The position numbers were made by a program, and so were the translations under genes. Below the pieces are notes generated by a model. It was not told the DNA's origin and searched no databases. It saw only the letters and a program-made list of their open reading frames with translations. Below, piece after piece: positions 56,591 to 64,000 of a stretch of DNA of 64,000 nucleotides. Origin of the DNA: Bolinopsis microptera (taxonomy: Eukaryota; Ctenophora; Tentaculata; Lobata; Bolinopsidae); the NCBI RefSeq assembly GCF_026151205.1, contig NC_087072.1, positions 17,623,669 to 17,687,668 of the forward strand, written 5' to 3'. Positions within the stretch are counted from its first letter, which is position 1. Each line of letters starts with the position of its first letter.

Positions 56591-57252
56591 GGGGGGGGCC
56601 AACCATATTAAAGTATATTAAAGTATATCCCCGGGTCAAAATCGGAAAAAATCCTACATTTTAATATACTTTAATATACCTACAATTAGTAGATTAGAAG
56701 ATAAGCCAATTACTGGTCCCCTGAACTCATACTTCATATATTTTGGCTCATAAATTAGTCAAGTATCAATATCTTTGAACAAGACTAACCTTACATGAAA
56801 GGTAAATCTAATCTATACATTAAATAAAACAAAATTTTTCACATAATTTTTTATTATGTAGGTATATTAAAGTATATTAAAGTATATTAAAGTATATCCC
56901 GGATCGAAATTGGAAAAAAAACCTACATTTTAATATACTTTAATATACCTACAATTAGTAGATTAGAAGATAAGCCAGTTGCTAGTCCTCTGAACTCATA
57001 ATTCATATATTTTGGCTCATAAATTGGTCAAGTATATGGTAAGTAACATGGATTCAAAATTTTAATGGAGAAAATGTAGGTATATTAAAGTATATTAAAG
57101 TACATTAAAGTATATTAAAGTATATTAAAGTATATTAAAGTATATTAAAGTATATTAAAGTATATTAAAGTATATCCCCGGGTCAAAATTGGAAAAAATC
57201 CTACATTTTAATATACTTTAATATGGTTGGCCCCCCCCCCCCCCCCCCCCCC
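56591..57252. mobile_element. TIR element with poly-G/poly-C ends and TATATTAAAG arrays
   Basis: The left end is a G run followed by CCAACCATATTAAAGTATAT; the right end is the complement followed by a long C run. Both sides are flanked by AATGGTG (56584-56590 and 57253-57259), a possible 7-bp duplication. Inside are four blocks of tandem TATATTAAAG (longest at 57069-57175) and repeated copies of TCCTACATTTTAATATACTT and AATTAGTAGATTAGAAGATA. No coding capacity. Confidence 0.75.
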
Positions 57253-57259
57253 AATGGTG

Positions 57260-58660
57260 GGTAAATTGTTTTACCGAAATAATTTTGACAGGAAACCAGT
57301 AAAGTATGTTAAAGACATATAGGTATACACAACATCTATCCCGGTGTTACATTTTACCATCGAGCCCGGCTTTAACTGTCTAAATACTTGAACTTTGAGT
57401 GCTGAGCACGAGATTCTCTCTCCCGCCAAGCTGTGTTCCTTCCCCCTGACTGGAGGTCATACATTGACGTTTCTCTAAGAGCTGCAAGTTCTGAGGAATT
57501 GAGCTCAAGGTGACGTACAGCTTGTCAGATTTAACGGAAATACTTCCGACTCTCTCAACCCCTTCACCACCAGATTAGGAGTTGGCCGCGAAATAAACGT
57601 CCGTAATTCTATTCCTAGCTCCTTGACATAGCGTGTTAATTATTAATAATACCAGTAATTCTCCTTGACATATTATGTTAATTATTACTAATAGTACTTG
57701 TAATTATTACTAATACCACTTGACAGCCCACGCCCAGATGAGCACCAAAGTCTAAAAGTTAAGTACTAAACAAACCCGCCAAGTACTTTAGTCGCTAACA
57801 CCAATCGTGTGGTAGGTGTCAGAGTAGGACTGATATTTACTCTTGAACTATCTTTGTTGTACAGCCGAACTCTCAAGTTGATTTCCTTATTTTTTGTCTG
57901 ATGAAATCTATCCTGGGACAAAATTTGTTAGGGACCACCGCTTTAAAACTGTGTGCTCTATCTCTGAATTATAGTATCTTTTCAGGAGTTGTGCCTGCCT
58001 GAAATATCTAATAAGGTAAATTAGCATATTGTTATATAACGCGTTTTGTAAGGAGTCAAACATTGTAGGAAGTAGGTTAGTAGGAAGTATCTGCGTATGA
58101 TCGTTTATCGATGTCATTTTTAACACAGCGATGAATCAAAAATGAATCGTTCTTAAGAAGGCTTCTATATTGCCAATGGTTTGCATCTACATCTTTTATT
58201 ATGAAGCTTGCTAAGAGCCATGTGAAAGCTATTTTATGGTCTTGGCCAACAGAACAGCTAGTACACCTTACCAACTGAATGGTAAGGCAAGAAAAGATAT
58301 TGTTAAACATTTAGGGAAAATAACAAGATGACGGTTTTCAGGGTACATGTTTAATGCAAACTATCACTGTTTTGGGGGAATTTTGTTTAAAATTATGTAA
58401 CACTCTAATTTGTAGGCAAATACGACTGAAAACTTTACCTACGATAGCTTTCGGTCATAACTACTATTTACAGACTAAAGAGTTAGAATAAACTTCAAAG
58501 ACTACAGGACTTGACGTGGGCCTTTGATGCATGACAACGGCCTCCTTTCGGGTTGGGTCTTTTGCGGGGTACCCTAGAACCTAGTTTTTGTGATTTCAAA
58601 GTGAAAAAAGTGTAAAAAAGTTTCAACTCGTTAGTAATAAGATAACGGTAATCTTACTGT
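57260..58660. other. No recognisable feature
   Basis: Featureless AT-rich stretch. No frame with a recognised motif on either strand. Confidence 0.35.
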
Positions 58661-58664
58661 AGTG

Positions 58665-60018
58665 CGACACGTACTGTAATGCGACACGTACTCTAGTGCG
58701 AAGTCCGACAAAAACACCCTCTGTCGCACTAGGGTACGTGTCGCACTACCATCCAGGTAGCGTACTCTACTGCGACAAAATATCCTGACTTATTTCCAAG
58801 CTTAGGTCACATCCTATCCTTCTTATGGACCATTAAGTGATTCGTCGGGTTGGTTCACGTCACTTATTTCGAATTGATCTTGCGAATACGATTCGTCGGT
58901 TCACATCACGTGTTTCGAAGTGATCCGCTGATCACAATTCCTTCGGGTCAGTTCAAGCCACGTATGCAGTGTGTGATCCACCGGGTAACTCTTAAGCAGC
59001 ATATGATCCTCATTCCTATCACACGTATCGTATGAAGGTATATCTCCGATTTGGATAACAAGTTCATATTCTTGGGCCATATATAAAGTCACGATGATTC
59101 TACCAAAGCATCGAACAACATCAACATGTATTCTTCAATCACCTCCATTCCTGGACGCACTACTGGTTCAAGAAACGTTATCCACGACGGATACCGCTAC
59201 TGCCTGGATAATTAGAAGCGCGACGACAGGACCTACTGGTGATCCACTGGGAAGATCTGCTCCGGACGTCTCAGTCTGATGAACGACACTACTGTGACCA
59301 GTACGAAGACTTATTCCCACCCTCCTACTCCTGCAGCAAACTCTGTCCACACAGCAAAGCAGCATATGAAACGGAAAGCTTCCGATACTGACCTCCCTAC
59401 GAAACACCTAATTGCTGATGCTGTTGGACATTATGAAGCCCTCTTGGATGAGCTCCTTGCTTTTGGAGTCGACCCTCAATCTGTCATGAGTGACTACGAG
59501 AGAGCCCTGATAAACGCTGTGGAGACAACCTGTATACTACCAAGAGAGGATGCTTCTTCCACCACAAGCAAGCACTTTGGAGGAAGATGCAGCAACATGA
59601 CCTAGTCCCGGAATACAACGCAGAGAACTCAGCAGTACGGAAGTACTTTAAGATGATCGGTGCTATTGCCTTCGTGGACCTAATCTTCGTGGACCTAATC
59701 TTCGTGGATTGTAATCTTTGATTTTATATTTAACCCCATATTTACTCATACACGACTACACTCTTGTCATTAAAACTTAAAAATGGAAAGTCAAATTTTT
59801 ATTGCGTAAAGTGTTTTATCGCACTTTAGTTCGTGTCGCACTACAGTCCAGGTAGCGCACTGTAGTGCGACAGTGTCGGCCTTGAAATTTCTCTGTCGCA
59901 CTAGGGTACGTGTCGCACTACGATCCAGGTAGCGTACTCTACTGCGACAGTGTCGATCTTGGAGGTTTCGCACTAGGGTACATGTCGCACTAGAGTACGT
60001 GTCGCACTACAGTACGTG
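58665..60018 (+). mobile_element. Mutator-like element with long compound inverted repeats
   Basis: The left block (58665-58790) and right block (59815-60018) are inverted relatives made of repeated GTGCGACACGTAC and complementary GTACGTGTCGCACTA units, plus ATCCAGGTAGCGTACTCTAC in both. The inside encodes a MULE-type transposase remnant. Target-site duplication not identified with certainty. Confidence 0.75.
59279..59700 (+). pseudogene. MULE transposase fragment, frameshifted
   Basis: The first frame gives HYEALLDELLAFGVDPQSVM and SDYERALINAVETTC, the region around the second catalytic Asp of Mutator-like transposases (usual form: ..D.E.A..NA). A different frame from about 59548 gives RGCFFHHKQALWRKMQQHDL and SAVRKYFKMIGAIAFVDL, matching the following GC.FH..Q.LWR motif. 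The frameshift lies near 59545. The first Asp region, zinc domain and C-terminus are missing, and the end has a short tandem TTCGTGGACCTAATC repeat. Non-functional. Confidence 0.75.
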
Positions 60019-62144
60019 AACCTAAGATAACCTTGAACTGATGTTACGGCTAATTAGAAGTCGGGTGTAATCGTGATATGAACTGGGACAGTTTTACTTG
60101 AAGACCCAGAATAGTTTATACAGCATTGTTTACTATTAACAATTTAGCGATGCCCACTATTTCTGTTTAAAGTCACTCCCAGAATCGCTAGTGCCGCACA
60201 CAAAGGTAGCAGTCATTCTGATGCTGAGAAACTATGATACCTCCTACTTTCCTACGTTCCTACCTTTGACAAAATTAATACAAACCCCTAAATAATCAAT
60301 TGTCAGTTCTTACGGATTTTGTCATTTCTTACGAATTTTGTCATTTCTTACGAATTTTGAGAACATTCCAGCAGCCCACACTAATAATAATTTGATATTG
60401 TTAGTAGTGTGTTTTAGTGCTAGTTCTCTGGTGAGCTGACTTGTGGATCCTCTCCAGAATAAATGCAAAACGAGAAAAGGAGGGCAGAACGGACTGTCCT
60501 GGTATCTAGCTCCACGTTTTGTAGCTCCCGACTCAGCCATCTGCTCTGATGAGGAGTGATCTTTGACGTCCTCTTCTTTTATCACGGGTATTGTGTGTTG
60601 TTGGTACAGTAAAACTCCGATAAGCCGTACCTGAATGTGTTGAACATTTGTCTTTCCCTAATTCTGTTCTGCATTTTTCGTGGTGTTGAAACAAGTTATT
60701 AAACGGATCTTGCTTGGCTCTTTTGCCATTACAACTTGCTAATAAAACAATATCTAAATCTGCGTACCCTGCACGTTTGTTCTTTTGTTTCTTTCTCCAG
60801 ATTTAATGTGTTTGTGTCAGACTGGTATGGAGGAGGTCTGTGCCTGCTTTTTCGTGAGATTGTGAAGAAGTTTGCAGCTCGTTCTACCAGCTGTCCAGTT
60901 AGCGGCTGTTAACTGTTAAGCATCGTGTCTGAGCTAGTTGAGCTGCTACCTTTGTTCTGTTTTGAGCTGGAATTTGTCACCTTACTACACCGCCCAAATC
61001 AAGCTTCTACAATTCGTACAACTACCCAGTCTAGTTTTCACTGTCTTGAAGCAGCATACTTTAGTATTAGTACTTGGCAAACTGATCCACTTAATTCCTG
61101 CTAACCGTAGTTAAAATGCTTCCTGGATGAATTAATCTCTCTCCAGGTGTGATTCATTTAGTTCCTGCTGCCCCCCGACTAGGCAACTACCGAATTCTCA
61201 CATCTATTTCTTTCCTGGACCCCAACTATCTGATCCTGAGATGACACTACATTTCCTTCTTACTGAGTTACCACACTCCATGCTGCTCACCACTATACTG
61301 AGGGTACTTATAACACTACAGCAGAATATGAAGTACCTATAACACTACAGCAGATGAAGTACCTGACCAGATAGGTACGTGACACCATAAGGTACACATC
61401 ACAGTGCACACTGTAGTACACTTACGCTGAACAGAAACAAAAGGAAAGACGCGGGAGTTGCCAGGTGCTGTTAAGAACTCTCTGAACTCTCTGAAACCTG
61501 CTGCACAGTTAAACTTGTATTGTACTCTGGACAACTAGCGGAGAAGAATTGCCATTTTATCCTTAATCAATCCTGCTCGTTTCACTGCAAATAGAGCTCA
61601 GTAATTATATTATTACAATTAGAGAGGTCCCAGTACTGGTCGCCTGTACAGAGGGCCCGGCCTTTATTCTTAAATCAGACCATCTCACTCGACTGTAGTC
61701 CTCTCATTTTTCAGTTAATTTCAAGGAGTATTATTGATATTAGTATTGTTCGCGTGATTTGTTAAATCTTTGCTCTGAGTTTCAGGGGGATATTACTGGT
61801 ATACGGTATGTTAGTGGGGAATTTAGTGTCCGATGTTAATGTTGCCCTGAATAGTGATTTAGATTCAGTTAAGAATTGAGTCTTTACTGCTGTCGTCGCC
61901 ACCCTATACCACCCTATACGTGCTCTAAATTAGCCTTTAAATTAGACTAGTAATCAGAGTAAGTTATGTGTTGAAACCCGGGCCTTCAATACGCGCTTTT
62001 GTTTGCTCTAAGTTGCACTTGTTCCTATACCACAGTCCCCATAGGTCGCCAAAACCTTTCCAAGCTAGTTGCCTTGATAACAAGCGGACTAACAGAGTAA
62101 CAGGTATCCAGTTAAAGTCTAGACAAGTTCAGTGGCAATGGCAG
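60019..62144. other. No supported gene
   Basis: Holds one pogo-like solo end (ACAGTAAAACTCCGATAAGC at about 60607) and a short duplicated CTATAACACTACAGCA near 61310-61350. Acceptor-like sites near 60802 and 61148 open into frames that close quickly, so I do not call exons. Confidence 0.35.
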
Positions 62145-62287
62145 GTGAGTCGCCTCCCTGCCTCTGTCAGGTCACGTCTGGCCCAGCACCCTGGTCCTCT
62201 ACTCCCTGGTGACTCACGTACCTCTGCCAGGGTGCAGGGCGCCCCCAAGTCTGACCCCCCAGTCTGCACCCCTCTGTATGCTCGGTA
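62145..62287 (+). CDS. Possible further (or last) exon of the RGS22-like gene
   Basis: An open stretch preceded by GGCAATGGCAG and closed by CTCG-GTAAGT. Entered in phase 0, as exon 28 requires, it encodes 46 complete codons of Pro/Arg/Ser-rich sequence (SRLPASVRSRLAQHPGP and onward) and ends CGG-TAA, so it could be either an internal exon with donor at 62284 or a terminal exon. GC content is clearly higher than its surroundings. Against it: a 7.5-kb intron and no recognised motif. Confidence 0.35.
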
Positions 62288-64000
62288 AGTTTGGTAGGAA
62301 GTGCTGGGTCTGGTTCTCTCTCCCTGTTCAAGAGCTGATCTGTAATTGAGCTAGCATGTTCTGTGCCGGTGCTTGTACGAGTCTAGTTCTCATCCGCTAT
62401 CTTGAGGCAATGACTATGCACATACTCACTCAGGGCTGTCATTCCCGGGGGCCGGGAAGGGGGGTGCATTTGTTCACCAAAATTTTGTTGACTTCTTGAG
62501 TTAGAACAAACATTTTTGGGTCTTAACAATACAACAAAAATAAATTTTCTGATCACTGGTCTTGAACAAGTGATTATATTAGCCGTGATATGTATCACCA
62601 AACAGCTGAAAATCACAACATGTTAATTGTAGTGGCCCAGTTTAAGGATAAGAATGTGTCCCTTTTTTAACTGTTGTGAAGTATTCAGTGTTCACTACCG
62701 AGTACCGATTGAACTTCCTGGGAACAGACTCAAATTCCTTTGTGACCCTTTTTAAAGTTTGCTTAGCGAAACTAACCGTTATGTGTTTTGTAGTTGAATT
62801 AGAAACTGCGTTTGAATCTAATGAATGATAATTGGGATCACATTATCCGCCCTATGAAATTAGCACGAGGCACGTTTCAAAATGCGATTTATGGCCCTGT
62901 ACTCACATATGCTCTCATTTCCGCCATGTTTAGTGATTGTCCGGCGATTTGACCAGAAATTGTTCATTATCACCCTGGTGAGGAGTGACCAATATCTGTT
63001 AACCTGGCGACCAATGTCAGGTATTTGCAATTCTAGTGAGTGGCGGCGAGGAGTTTGTTACCCTGGTGACACGGAGGTTATGAATATCCCTTTATCCAGT
63101 CGCAGTTCTATTGTTGAACTACAGTACGTGTCGAACTTGAGTACGTGCACTTTGTTACCATGGCGACAGAACTTGTAACTAGGATTTGTAACCACGCGGT
63201 GGCCCAAAGCCAGAACTTGTTACCAATGTTAACTGTTAAGGTTCAATATTTTGTTAGGGTTGTCTCTCTCTTGATAGAAGTGTAGAAACTCTATGTTGCC
63301 TGGGTAGTAAAGATTCATACCCGAATATACTCACTTCGTGTGCCGCACATTAAGGTTGCTTTCTTTTCTAATCCCTCACTTTATCACCTCCGATGTGGCG
63401 ATATCTTTTCCAATCCGCAGACTGGATTCTTTGTCCGGTTTTCTAAAGGTTCACTGATCTCTTATCGTTGAAACCGTGACAGCCACATAGTTTCGATATT
63501 GGCGTAATCCTGTGGGTACAAGTTTAGTTCGTGACATCTGAAAGGTATCTGTTGAGTAGGAGACGTTGGCGCTGTGGGTAACAACTTTGAGTAGGTGTCA
63601 AAATCGGGTTCTGTTAGAGGGCTGTAAACACTTAAACATTGTTAAAGTCAGTCCATGTGCGCAGTTTCTTGGCACCTGTACTACGACCCTGGGTTCTAGA
63701 ACAATCTGACTCGCATGGTTGTACAGCTTGAAGTTAAAAGATTAAAGATTAAACACGTCTTTTATCTGATTTGTTACACTTTTTAAATCGTGTCAGCTGC
63801 CAAGGACGTTTAGCTTTTAACTTTTATCATTTACTTATTAAACTTTCATCAAACGACTGGTCTTTTTATCATATTTTGTTGCAGACTTTTCAAATCGTGC
63901 CAGCTTCCAATTTATCACATCCCATGCTATCGTTGCAGACGTAAACAAGGCGGCTTTTCCTAATTCCTTCCTCTGGCATTGCCGTCCAGTTTTAGGAAGA
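62288..64000. other. No recognisable feature to the window end
   Basis: No coding exon, RNA gene or transposon end that I can support. One short string (ACAGTACGTGTCG at about 63120) resembles a unit of the Mutator-like inverted repeats. Confidence 0.3.

Noticed and set aside
60800-61260. Further RGS22-like exons after acceptor-like CTCCAG sites
   Set aside because: Frames close within a few codons in the required phase.

Overview
This is an AT-rich animal nuclear DNA window. It holds a long gene with many GT-AG introns, genes nested inside its introns, and dense DNA transposon and LINE debris. A multi-RGS gene resembling RGS22 (absent from ecdysozoans as far as I know), a lectin/Cys-rich/Ig secreted protein and RTE-type LINEs fit a cnidarian or another non-ecdysozoan invertebrate. 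The species cannot be fixed from the sequence.

Left part (1-20 kb). An interspersed repeat lies at 1-513 and recurs at 13661-14258. An ORF1-type retrotransposon protein gene on the + strand (2625-7417) is split by an intact-looking RTE-like LINE on the - strand (3067-6943), with a 13-bp target-site duplication. A four-exon - strand gene (8542-11460) encodes a secreted lectin-like/Cys-rich/Ig protein. From 11.9 to 20 kb I see only repeats: a 70-bp C tract, a CACGTG-containing repeat cluster, two decayed LINE ends, a mariner-like MITE, a long foldback hairpin, a long-TIR MITE and a hAT MITE with a perfect 8-bp duplication.

Main gene (20.1-54.6 kb, + strand). I assembled 28 exons by splice sites and phase. 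They give one uninterrupted frame of 1188 codons, consistent with RGS22. A possible further exon lies at 62145. One splice donor has been amplified into a 23-bp minisatellite carrying 16 consensus donors. Introns hold a complete-looking but frameshifted Merlin transposon (27936-29337), 83-bp, 24-bp and 16-bp tandem repeats, and a perfect 33-bp-arm palindrome.

Nested array (31.8-46.7 kb, - strand). One 15.8-kb intron contains three intronless paralogs (568, 704 and 567 aa) with the same signal peptide and the same TATA promoter. Each is a chain of 8 or 10 domains with an invariant C-X28-C pair and Lys-Arg sites between domains, which looks like a secreted polyprotein precursor of a family I do not recognise. 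This is the best candidate for something undescribed. The copies sit in duplicated blocks and differ by gain and loss of whole domains. A second broken ORF1-type pseudogene lies between copies 2 and 3.

Right end (54.6-64 kb) is repeats: an element with poly-G/poly-C ends, a decayed Mutator-like element with long inverted repeats, and mostly featureless sequence.
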